Assembly: GCA_030428345.1 (NCBI GenBank)
Contig: JAUIBM010000170.1
Span: 1 to 6,560 of the forward strand
Direction: 5' to 3'
DNA: 6,560 nt
Source of the DNA: Alphaproteobacteria bacterium
Lineage (GTDB): Bacteria > Pseudomonadota > Alphaproteobacteria > Rhizobiales > Rhizobiaceae
Shown in pieces: positions 1 to 6,276 of this stretch (position 1 is its first letter; every line of letters begins with the position of its first letter). The translations under genes and the position numbers were made by a program. Below the pieces are notes generated by a model, which saw only the letters and a program-made list of their open reading frames with translations, made no database searches and had not been told where the DNA came from.

Positions 1-1828
1 CGGGACAGTCGTCATAACCGAAGCTGTCGATCGTCTCGGAGAACAGCTCGATCCTGCCCGACGGCGTCTTCAGGCGGTTGGCGACGGGGTCGGCGCGAAA
101 CCTGTCCAGGAGATCGTGCGTCATCGCATCCTGCCTGGATGGCAGCAGAACGAGACCCTGCTTCCAGAACGCGTCGAAATCCGGCAGGTCGAGCCCGGCC
201 GCCGATGCGCCGGACCTGGCCTCGTCATAGAGGCGCCGCAGCCAGGCCTCCGTGTCGCGCCCCTCGGTAAAGGCGTCTCGCGCTCCCAGACGCGAGGCAA
301 GGCCGCCGAAGATGTCGTAATCGTCCCGGGCGGCGCCCACCGGCTCGGCCAGCCGGTGCGAGGCAGCGATGAACCTGTCCCTCGCCGATGCGGCGATGTC
401 GTTGCGTTCGAGCGCGGTGGTTGCGGGAAAGACGATGTCTGCGTGGCGCGCGATCGGGTTCCACCAGCTCTCATTGACGATGACCGTTTCAGGCCGGGTC
501 CAGGCGCGCCTCAGCCGGTTGAGGTCCTGATGGTGATGGAAAGGATTGCCGCCGGCCCAATAGACCAGGCGGATGTCGGGATAGACGCGCCGCTTGCCGT
601 TGAAGTCGTAGGCAGTACCAGGCCCCAGCAAGGCGTCGACGATCCGCGCCACCGGAATGAAATCGTCAACCGGGTTGCGCAATTGCGGCAAGGATGGCCA
701 GCCGATCGGCGCATCGCCGCCGCCGATGCCGTTCACCGAACCATAGCCGAAGCCGAACCCGCCGCCCGGAAGCCCTATCTGGCCGAGCATCGCGGCGAGC
801 GCGATCGCCATCCAGTAGGGCTGCTCGCCATGATCGGCCCTTTGCAGCGACCAGGCGACCGTGATCATGGAGCGGGTGGCGGCAAGCTTGTGCGCGATCT
901 CCCAGATCGTTCCCGCCTCGATCCCGGTAAGCGGCTCGGCCCATTGCGCGGACTTGGCAATGCCGTCGCCCTCGCCCAGGACATAGGCCCTCAGCCGCTC
1001 GAAGCCGGTCGTGTGCGTGGAAAGAAAAGCCGCGTCGTGCAGGCCTTCGCTGATCAGGCAATGGGCGAGCGCCAGCATGAAGGCCGTGTCCGAACCCGGT
1101 CGGATGGCAAGGTGCCGGGCGGACGCCAGGCGCAGATCGTCGCGGATCGGGCTGACATTGATCATCTCGATCCCGGCCGCCGCCGCCCGGTCCAGCGCAT
1201 CGCGCACGATGTGCCGGCTGACGCCGCCGGCGCTGACCTGCGCGTTCTTGAGCGGCGCCCCGCCGAACATCAGCAGGGTACGGGTCTTCTCGACGATCCG
1301 GTCCCACGAGGTGTGGCCGGAGACGACCCCGCCCATGTCGCCGACGACATGGGGAACGATCGTCATCCCCGCCGCGAAACTGTAGTTCTGGACGGACCGC
1401 GTATAGCCGCCAATGCTGTTGAGGAAACGGTGTATCTGGCTTTGGGCGTGGTGGAAGCGTCCGGCGGACGACCAGCCATAGGAGCTGCCGAAGATCGCGC
1501 GGTTTCCGTGGACGCGCCGGACGCGATCGAGTTCGCCGGCGGCGATGTCGAGCGCCTCGTCCCACGACAATTCCACGAAAGCCTCCCGCCCGCGCATGGC
1601 CCCGCTCGGCGCCTGCCTCCGCCTGACCGCCTCCAGAAACGACTTGCGCACGGCAGGCCGCAGGATGCGGGCCTCGGCGGTGAGCGCGTCGACCATCCCG
1701 TCCGCGATCGGGGACGGATCATCGTCCATGTCGATGGGCAGCATACCGGCAAGCGCGCCGTCCACCATGCGTGGGCGGTAAATGCCCCAATGGGTGACCG
1801 TTATCGGATTTTCGGGCGTGGCAAGCAT
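1..1828 (-). CDS. Molybdopterin-dependent S/N-oxide reductase, BisC/DMSO reductase type (partial, C-terminus beyond left edge)
   Basis: This reading frame stays open from an ATG at 1828 down to base 2 (609 codons) and runs off the window, so the C-terminal cofactor-binding part is missing; relatives are about 730-800 residues. It matches the DMSO reductase family of bis-MGD molybdoenzymes that reduce sulfoxides or N-oxides. The N-terminus carries the family-typical HWGIYRPR stretch (residues 13-20). The YGW motif is at 117-119, and YSFAAG at 149-154 is followed by VPHVVG (158-163). The Tyr117/Trp119/Ser150 spacing equals Tyr114/Trp116/Ser147 of Rhodobacter DMSO reductase, so Ser150 is the expected Mo ligand. 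There is no Tat signal and no N-terminal Cys cluster motif, so a cytoplasmic, Fe-S-free enzyme like biotin/methionine sulfoxide reductase BisC is likely. GGAGG at 1837-1841, 8 nt upstream, supports the start. It is transcribed away from the catabolic operon. Family is confident; substrate is unknown. Confidence 0.9.
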   Translation of the reverse strand, partial: MLATPENPITVTHWGIYRPRMVDGALAGMLPIDMDDDPSPIADGMVDALTAEARILRPAVRKSFLEAVRRRQAPSGAMRGREAFVELSWDEALDIAAGELDRVRRVHGNRAIFGSSYGWSSAGRFHHAQSQIHRFLNSIGGYTRSVQNYSFAAGMTIVPHVVGDMGGVVSGHTSWDRIVEKTRTLLMFGGAPLKNAQVSAGGVSRHIVRDALDRAAAAGIEMINVSPIRDDLRLASARHLAIRPGSDTAFMLALAHCLISEGLHDAAFLSTHTTGFERLRAYVLGEGDGIAKSAQWAEPLTGIEAGTIWEIAHKLAATRSMITVAWSLQRADHGEQPYWMAIALAAMLGQIGLPGGGFGFGYGSVNGIGGGDAPIGWPSLPQLRNPVDDFIPVARIVDALLGPGTAYDFNGKRRVYPDIRLVYWAGGNPFHHHQDLNRLRRAWTRPETVIVNESWWNPIARHADIVFPATTALERNDIAASARDRFIAASHRLAEPVGAARDDYDIFGGLASRLGARDAFTEGRDTEAWLRRLYDEARSGASAAGLDLPDFDAFWKQGLVLLPSRQDAMTHDLLDRFRADPVANRLKTPSGRIELFSETIDSFGYDDCP

Positions 1829-1836
1829 GTCGCCGT

Positions 1837-1841
1837 CCTCC
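1837..1841 (-). promoter_or_regulatory. Ribosome binding site of the molybdoenzyme gene
   Basis: On the minus strand GGAGG lies 8 nt before the ATG at 1828. It fixes the start of a gene whose other end is out of view. Confidence 0.7.
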
Positions 1842-1909
1842 AGCGCGCGTGGGGCCGGCGCTCCTGACTATCCAGCGATCCGGCACGCTGAGAAGACACC
1901 GTCCGAACC

Positions 1910-1929
1910 GGCGGCGAAAGCGCGCCGCC
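1910..1929. repeat. GC-rich inverted repeat (7-bp arms, 6-nt loop)
   Basis: GGCGGCG at 1910-1916 pairs perfectly with CGCCGCC at 1923-1929 around the loop AAAGCG. No T-tract follows on either strand, so it is not a standard terminator. It may be a leader hairpin of the molybdoenzyme transcript, or chance in GC-rich DNA. Confidence 0.3.
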
Positions 1930-1933
1930 CCAC

Positions 1934-1952
1934 CGTTTCAGCGACAGAAACG
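1934..1952. promoter_or_regulatory. Candidate operator: 19-bp inverted repeat in divergent region
   Basis: CGTTTC at 1934-1939 and GAAACG at 1947-1952 are perfect inverted arms separated by 7 nt. The size and symmetry fit a binding site for a dimeric regulator, and the position between two divergent genes would let one protein control both. No regulator gene is in the window, so the family of the binding protein cannot be named. Matching 6-bp arms can also occur by chance. Confidence 0.35.
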
Positions 1953-2009
1953 CCGGCAATTAGCCCGTGCCATCGCGCCTGGGCTGACCAATAGTTTCCC
2001 CGATATCAT

Positions 2010-2016
2010 GGAGGAG
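2010..2016 (+). promoter_or_regulatory. Ribosome binding site deciding a GTG start (aldolase)
   Basis: GGAGGAG ends 7 nt before the GTG at 2024, a near-ideal Shine-Dalgarno. It supports the GTG over any later ATG. Confidence 0.8.
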
Positions 2017-2023
2017 AATTGCA

Positions 2024-2821
2024 GTGTTGGTTCCACCGGCAAAAGCTGGAAGCTTTCGCGCCCGGTTCACTTCGGGCGAGCGCCTGCTGGGCACATTCAT
2101 CAAGACCCCGACCGGCCACGCGACCGAGATACTTGGCCATGCCGGGTTCGATTTCATGGTGATCGACGAGGAGCACGCGCCCTTCGACCGCCAGACCATC
2201 GACCAGGTGCTGCTGGCGGCCCGCGCGAGCAACATCGCCGGGATCGTGAGGGTGGCCGAGCCCACCCCTTCCAACATCCTTTCGGTTCTCGACTGCGGCG
2301 CGACCGGCGTTCTCGTTCCTCATGTCGCGAGCGCCGAGATCGCCAGACGCATAGCGTCCGCCGCGCGTTATTCAGGCGGCAATCGCGGTTTTTCCAATTC
2401 GCCGCGCGCCGGCGGTTACGGCGCGCGAAGCATGGCCGCGCACATTGAATTGTCGGATGCCGAAACCACCGTCATCGCCATGATCGAGGATGTCGAGGCG
2501 CTTGACGCAATCGACGACATACTGGCGACCGAGGGCGTCGACGGCATTTTCATCGGGCGCGGCGACCTCGCTGTCGCGCTGGGCGCGGAAAACGCCAACG
2601 CGCCGGAAGTGATGAAGGCGGTGGAGCACATCACCGCAGCCGCCCGCGCCGCCGGCAAGCCGATCTGCGTCATGGTCGGCGCGGCCGGCGAGGCCGGCAA
2701 ATACCTGCCGCTGGGCGCGACATCGTTCATCGTCTCTTCCGATCAGGGACTGATGCGCCGGGCAGGGCTGGAGGCGGTGAAGGCCTTCGCCGAGCTGAAA
2801 AGCCTTGCCGCGCAGGACTGA
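2024..2821 (+). CDS. HpcH/HpaI-family aldolase (2-oxoacid aldolase)
   Basis: This 265-residue protein belongs to the HpcH/HpaI aldolase/citrate lyase family of TIM-barrel, divalent-metal-dependent class II aldolases. They usually cleave 4-hydroxy-2-oxoacids to pyruvate (or a related 2-oxoacid) plus an aldehyde. Length is normal for the family. Visible landmarks are GFDFMVIDEEHAPFD (41-55), with His51 as the expected catalytic base; IVRV (74-77), with substrate-binding Arg76; the GVLVPHV strand (95-101); RGF (121-123); and the metal ligands Glu155 (AMIED) and Asp181 (GRGDLA). The usual GPxDL loop is GRGDL here, a variant I recall from a subgroup that also has the RGFSNSPRAGGYG segment, so its substrate may differ from that of HpaI. 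Translation starts at GTG behind a strong ribosome binding site. It is the first gene of the operon, 26 bp before the cupin gene. Family is confident; substrate is unknown. Confidence 0.93.
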   Translation: MLVPPAKAGSFRARFTSGERLLGTFIKTPTGHATEILGHAGFDFMVIDEEHAPFDRQTIDQVLLAARASNIAGIVRVAEPTPSNILSVLDCGATGVLVPHVASAEIARRIASAARYSGGNRGFSNSPRAGGYGARSMAAHIELSDAETTVIAMIEDVEALDAIDDILATEGVDGIFIGRGDLAVALGAENANAPEVMKAVEHITAAARAAGKPICVMVGAAGEAGKYLPLGATSFIVSSDQGLMRRAGLEAVKAFAELKSLAAQD

Positions 2822-2833
2822 ACCGAAATTAAA

Positions 2834-2838
2834 CGGAG
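2834..2838 (+). promoter_or_regulatory. Ribosome binding site deciding a GTG start (cupin)
   Basis: CGGAG lies 9 nt before the GTG at 2848. The nearby ATGs at 2852 and 2861 are in another frame, so GTG is the best start. Confidence 0.6.
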
Positions 2839-2847
2839 TTTCCCGAG

Positions 2848-3756
2848 GTGTATGCAGCCAATGACCCGCGAGCCGCGCTGAACAAGCCGGCCGAAAAAGC
2901 GGCGCCCGCCGCGATCCGGTTCGCGCCGGCCGACTATGTGAAGTTCTACGAGATTGCGCCGCAGGAGACCGGTCCGGGCGCGAAGACCTGGTATGGCCGG
3001 GGACAGAACTTCATTCTCGCCTATTCCGAGATCGACGGCGTGGCCGAGTTGGAGCGCACCGACCAGGCGGACGAGTATGTCGTCCTGCTGCCGGGTGACG
3101 GGCTCAGCCTGGAACTGGAAGGCGCCGGCGGTCCGCGCAGCGTGAGCGAGCCCTCCTTCATCGTTATGCCGCCGGGCAGAAGCAAGGTCACGGCCACGGG
3201 CAAGGGCCGACTTGTCCGCCTGTTTACCAGCAAGGCCACGGATCTGGCCGCCAGATGCGCCAATGCGCAATCCTATGCGGAACCGCATCCCAATGTTCCC
3301 CCGTTCGAGCCCTGGCCGGAACCGCCGGCCGGCTACGCCATCCGGGCCTATCCGCTCGAGGTGCCGGCCGTACCCGGCCGGTTCGGCTGCCTCTATCGCT
3401 GCACGACGTTCATGGTCAATTTCTTCGAGGTCAAGCCGCCGCGCGATGAGCACAATCTGTCACCGCATTTCCACGACGATTTCGAGCAGTGCTCCCTGGC
3501 GCTTGAAGGCGTCTATCTGCACCACATCCGCTGGCCATGGGTGAGCGACAGCACGAAGTGGATCGACGACGATCACAAGAGATGCGCCTCGCCCTCCATG
3601 GCGGTCATTCCGCCGCCGAGCCTGCACACCTCGCAGGGCATCGATCCCGACGGCAACCGCCTTGTCGACATCTTCTCGCCGCCGCGCCGCGACTTCTCCG
3701 AAAAGCCGGGCTGGGTGTTGAACGCCGACGACTACCCGATGCCGGACTTCTCCTGA
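2848..3756 (+). CDS. Two-domain cupin protein, metal site only in the C-terminal domain
   Basis: This 302-residue protein reads as a bicupin. The C-terminal half has a canonical metal motif: His207-x-His209-x3-Glu213-x7-Gly221, followed by a second motif with PPP at 255-257 and His260. That gives the usual three-His one-Glu set for Fe, Mn, Ni or Zn. The N-terminal half (about residues 50-130) has cupin-like strands (EYVVLLPGDG at 77-86, FIVMPPG at 104-110) but no His ligands, so it is probably structural. There is no signal peptide, so it should be cytoplasmic. Cupins of this build include sugar/acid isomerases, dioxygenases and decarboxylases, and I cannot choose among them. The stretch between the two cupin motifs is unusually acidic and aromatic (WPWVSDSTKWIDDD, 229-242) and may line the pocket. 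It lies 26 bp after the aldolase and 81 bp before the hydrolase, which suggests a step in the same pathway. Confidence 0.8.
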   Translation: MYAANDPRAALNKPAEKAAPAAIRFAPADYVKFYEIAPQETGPGAKTWYGRGQNFILAYSEIDGVAELERTDQADEYVVLLPGDGLSLELEGAGGPRSVSEPSFIVMPPGRSKVTATGKGRLVRLFTSKATDLAARCANAQSYAEPHPNVPPFEPWPEPPAGYAIRAYPLEVPAVPGRFGCLYRCTTFMVNFFEVKPPRDEHNLSPHFHDDFEQCSLALEGVYLHHIRWPWVSDSTKWIDDDHKRCASPSMAVIPPPSLHTSQGIDPDGNRLVDIFSPPRRDFSEKPGWVLNADDYPMPDFS

Positions 3757-3791
3757 CCCGACCCGCCCTCACCCGGGCCGCACCAAACAGA

Positions 3792-3819
3792 TTGCCCCTT
3801 TCGAACTGCCCCGTACAAA
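3792..3819 (+). promoter_or_regulatory. Weak candidate internal promoter before the hydrolase gene
   Basis: TTGCCC (3792-3797), a 16-bp spacer and TACAAA (3814-3819) match the sigma-70 consensus at 4 of 6 bases in each box. It sits in the widest gap of the operon (81 bp) and would give a leader of about a dozen bases. Chance matches of this quality are common. Confidence 0.2.
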
Positions 3820-3837
3820 CTGCATTGCGAGATCACC

Positions 3838-4758
3838 ATGAGCGATTCCCCGACCTCCCAGGACACCGCCCGCAAAGAGCAGGTCGCCGATCTGCTCAAG
3901 GGCGCGGTCGACCTGCATTGCCACAGCGGACCGGCGGCCATGCCGCGCATTCTCGACCATCACGACGCTACGATGGATGCGCAGGCCGCCGGCTTTCGCG
4001 CCCTGCTGTTCAAGGACCACTACTATCTGGGCGTGTCGCATTGCGCGATGATCGAGAAGCTCGTCCCCGATCTGGGTGTGAAGCTTTTCTCGGGCGTCGC
4101 CCTCAACAATGCGAGCGGGGGCATCAATCCCCATGCTGTCGATCACGCCATCAAGATCGGCGGAAAGATCGTGTGGATGCCGACCCTTTCAGCGGCGAAC
4201 CACATCGCCCAGAACGAGAAGGCGACCAAGAACTTCCCCTCCTCGAACAAACCGATGCTCAAGGCGGAGCCGCTTTCGGTGCTTGACGCCAATGGCAAGC
4301 TGACGGACGAGACCAAGCAGGTTCTCGACCTGATCGCGGAAGGCGACATCATCCTGGCGGGCGGGCACCTGCATGTCAGCGAGCAACTCGTGATGTTCGA
4401 GGAAGCCGTGCGGCGCGGCGTCACCAAGATGCTGGTCAACCATCCCACCTATGTGATCGAATGCAGCGAGGACGACATCCGCAGCCTGGTCGCCATGGGC
4501 GTCTACATGGAGCATTCCATCTGCATGTTCGTGGAAGGGCGCGCCCACAAATTCGATTCCGACACCCTGCGCCGCCTGATCGAGGTGGCGGGCGTCGACA
4601 TGACGATCCTTTCCTCGGACCTCGGCCTGACGGGCTCTCCCCGCCCGGTCGACGGCTTCCGCGACGTGGTCGGACAATTGCTGGACCAGCAATTCAGCGA
4701 GGCGCAGATTCGCGCCCTCGTCGGCGACAACGCGGCCAGGCTTCTCAACCTCGCCTAG
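3838..4758 (+). CDS. DUF6282-like metal-dependent hydrolase (amidohydrolase-type TIM barrel)
   Basis: This 306-residue protein resembles the DUF6282 group of predicted metal-dependent hydrolases within the amidohydrolase/PHP-like TIM barrels. Candidate metal ligands appear in the expected strand-end order: VDLHCH (24-29; His27, His29), FKDHYY (58-63; Lys59, His61), GGHLHVSE (175-182; His177, His179), VNHPTY (200-205; His202), MEHS (224-227; His226) and SSDLG (259-263; Asp261). The C-terminal GDNAARLLNL (296-305) is the helix typical of TIM-barrel amidohydrolases such as the ACMSD/TatD-like groups. No signal peptide is present, so it is probably cytoplasmic. The likely chemistry is hydrolysis of a lactone, amide or ring, or a decarboxylation; no member's substrate comes to mind. 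The start is ATG with only a weak GAG (3829-3831) 6 nt upstream. The downstream dehydrogenase begins 31 bp later, so the genes are probably co-transcribed. Confidence 0.85.
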   Translation: MSDSPTSQDTARKEQVADLLKGAVDLHCHSGPAAMPRILDHHDATMDAQAAGFRALLFKDHYYLGVSHCAMIEKLVPDLGVKLFSGVALNNASGGINPHAVDHAIKIGGKIVWMPTLSAANHIAQNEKATKNFPSSNKPMLKAEPLSVLDANGKLTDETKQVLDLIAEGDIILAGGHLHVSEQLVMFEEAVRRGVTKMLVNHPTYVIECSEDDIRSLVAMGVYMEHSICMFVEGRAHKFDSDTLRRLIEVAGVDMTILSSDLGLTGSPRPVDGFRDVVGQLLDQQFSEAQIRALVGDNAARLLNLA

Positions 4759-4789
4759 GCCGCGGGACAAGCTGAGAAGACAGCCTCGC

Positions 4790-6232
4790 ATGCAGCACGA
4801 TGCGTCATCGCCGGAAATTTCCGCGCTGCTCGAAAGGCTGCGCGGCATTGTCGGCGAGCGGCATGCGATCGCCGATCGCCCGGCGATGGGCGGCCATGTC
4901 GTGGACGTGTTGCGGAGCTACGACAGCGCGCCGGTCTGCCTGGTCGAGCCGGGCGACACGCGCGAGGTCGCGGAGGTCGTCAAGGCCTGCCAGGTGGCGG
5001 GTTGCGCCATCGTTCCCATCGGCGGCAATACCGGCCTTGCCGGCGGCGCGGTCGTCACGCGGGAGCATCCCGCGATCCTGCTCGGCCTGCGCCGGTTGAA
5101 CGCCATCGGGCAAGTCTCGGCCGATGGCGGCACGTTGACGGTCGGCGCGGGCTGCATTCTTGCAAACATACAGGCCGCGGCGTCCGCCGCCGGGCGTCTG
5201 TTTCCGCTCGGCCTGACCGCCGAGGGCAGTTGCCAGATCGGCGGCAATATCGCCACCAATGCCGGCGGCATCAATGCGTTGCGCTATGGCAAGATGCGCG
5301 ATCTGGTGCTTGGGCTGGAGGTCGTCCTGCCGGACGGCCAGGTGCTCGACATGATGCGCGGCCTGCACAAGGACAATGCGGGCTATGATCTCAAGCATGT
5401 CTTCATCGGTTCGGGCGGCACGCTCGGGGTCATAACCGGCGCTGTTCTCAAGCTCTGGCCGGCTGTCGCCAGCAGCGCCACGGCCTTTGCCGCGATCCCC
5501 GACATCGCCGCCGCCCAGGCGGTGCTTGCGAAGATGCGGGCGCGCTTCGGCGAGCGGATCACCAGCGCCGAGCTGATGGATCGCATGTCGCTGGATCTCG
5601 TCCGCAACCATGCCGAAAACGCCCGCGTCCCGTTCGCCCGGACGCCGGAATGGAGCCTGCTGATCGAGATCGGCGACACCCATGGCGGCACCGATCTGCA
5701 GCCGGAACTGGAAGCCGTGCTGGAGGAATGCTTCGAGGCGGAGCTGGTGTCGGACGCCACCATCGCCCGCTCCCATGAGCAATCCGAGGCGCTATGGCGG
5801 CTCCGGCACGCCACATCCGAGGTGATGCGCCATGCCGGGACGCGCTTCGCCAGCGACCTTTCCGCGCCCCTGGAAAGCCTGCAGCCATTCGTCGACGCCT
5901 TGATCCGGGATATTGCAGGGTACTTCCCGGACGCCAGGGTCTGCATTTTCGGGCATATGGGGGACGGCAATCTGCACGTCCTCGTCTGCTTCGCCGACCG
6001 CCAACCGGGCCCCTCCGGGCGCGTCGCGCTTCAGCGCGATGTCGAAACCCGCCTCGACGCCATCGTGAACCAGTTCGGCGGCAGCGTCACCGCAGAGCAC
6101 GGCATCGGCCTAAGCTACCGCCCGCGGCTTGCCGCGACCCGCTCGCCGGTGGAGACCGGCGTGATGCGTTCGATCAAGCAGGCGCTCGATCCGCATGGAT
6201 TGATGAATCCGGGCAAGGTAATTCCCGACTGA
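4790..6232 (+). CDS. FAD-linked D-2-hydroxyacid dehydrogenase (GlcD / D-2-hydroxyglutarate dehydrogenase family)
   Basis: This 480-residue flavoprotein of the VAO/PCMH fold is full length for its family. It should oxidise a D-2-hydroxyacid to the 2-oxoacid and pass electrons to ETF, quinone or another acceptor. The FAD domain (about 48-225) shows PIGGNTGLAGG (76-86), the flavin-contacting GGNIATNAGG (151-160) and IGSGGTLG (206-213). The C-terminal FAD-oxidase domain (about 226-477) has GHMGDGNLH (388-396) and AEHGIG (435-440). His389, His396 and Glu436 align with the zinc ligands of human D2HGDH, and His437 with its catalytic histidine. The human substrate-contacting Lys in KYDxS appears as Ala354 (ASDLS), more like D-lactate dehydrogenase types, so D-2-hydroxyglutarate is not assured as substrate. 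GAGAAG (4774-4779) lies 10 nt before the ATG. It is the last gene of the operon and is followed by a hairpin. Confidence 0.92.
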   Translation: MQHDASSPEISALLERLRGIVGERHAIADRPAMGGHVVDVLRSYDSAPVCLVEPGDTREVAEVVKACQVAGCAIVPIGGNTGLAGGAVVTREHPAILLGLRRLNAIGQVSADGGTLTVGAGCILANIQAAASAAGRLFPLGLTAEGSCQIGGNIATNAGGINALRYGKMRDLVLGLEVVLPDGQVLDMMRGLHKDNAGYDLKHVFIGSGGTLGVITGAVLKLWPAVASSATAFAAIPDIAAAQAVLAKMRARFGERITSAELMDRMSLDLVRNHAENARVPFARTPEWSLLIEIGDTHGGTDLQPELEAVLEECFEAELVSDATIARSHEQSEALWRLRHATSEVMRHAGTRFASDLSAPLESLQPFVDALIRDIAGYFPDARVCIFGHMGDGNLHVLVCFADRQPGPSGRVALQRDVETRLDAIVNQFGGSVTAEHGIGLSYRPRLAATRSPVETGVMRSIKQALDPHGLMNPGKVIPD

Positions 6233-6238
6233 GGCCAG

Positions 6239-6264
6239 GCGGACCGGCGGGGCCGCCGGTCCGC
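6239..6264. terminator. Hairpin in convergent gap, probable (bidirectional) transcription end
   Basis: GCGGACCGGCGG (6239-6250) and CCGCCGGTCCGC (6253-6264) are perfect 12-bp inverted arms with 2 nt between them, giving a realistic 11-bp stem with a 4-nt loop. It starts 6 bp after the dehydrogenase stop and lies 12 bp beyond the stop of the facing crotonase gene. No T-tract follows on either strand, so termination may need Rho, or the hairpin may mainly protect the 3' ends of the mRNAs. Confidence 0.6.
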
Positions 6265-6276
6265 TAAACACTTCGA

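Larger units (their letters stand above)
1829..2023. promoter_or_regulatory. Divergent intergenic control region
   Basis: This 195-bp gap separates two genes pointing away from each other, so promoters for both the molybdoenzyme and the aldolase operon should lie here. I could not find a convincing -35/-10 pair on either strand. The best-looking -10 words (TATCAT at 2004-2009 on plus; GATAGT on minus near 1868) lack partners at proper spacing. Two inverted repeats, listed separately, sit side by side at 1910-1952. No small gene is apparent. Confidence 0.5.

Noticed and set aside
666..1565. 299-codon open frame on the minus strand
   Set aside because: It is out of frame with the molybdoenzyme on the same strand; the Arg/Pro-rich translation has no family signature.
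116..1867. 583-codon open frame on the plus strand
   Set aside because: It lies opposite the molybdoenzyme gene, whose minus-strand frame carries clear family motifs and a good ribosome binding site. The plus-strand translation shows no recognisable domain and is rich in Arg, Gly, Pro and Asp, as expected for an antisense frame in GC-rich DNA.
1887..1898. GCTGAGAAGACA occurs here and again at 4771-4782, both times in intergenic DNA
   Set aside because: About one 12-base match is expected by chance in a window this size, and the second copy overlaps a ribosome binding site, which explains its purine-rich part.
2004..2009. TATCAT, a -10-like word before the aldolase gene
   Set aside because: It abuts the Shine-Dalgarno and has no -35 partner at normal spacing; a transcript starting there would lack the ribosome binding site.
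2743..3453. 236-codon open frame on the minus strand
   Set aside because: It is antisense to the cupin gene and the aldolase end, with no ribosome binding site or recognisable motif.
3537..4286. 249-codon plus-strand frame bridging the cupin end and the hydrolase start
   Set aside because: It overlaps two well-supported genes in a different frame and has no domain features.
4805..5782. 325-codon open frame on the minus strand
   Set aside because: It is antisense to the FAD dehydrogenase, whose motifs are intact throughout; the antisense translation is low-complexity and unrecognisable.
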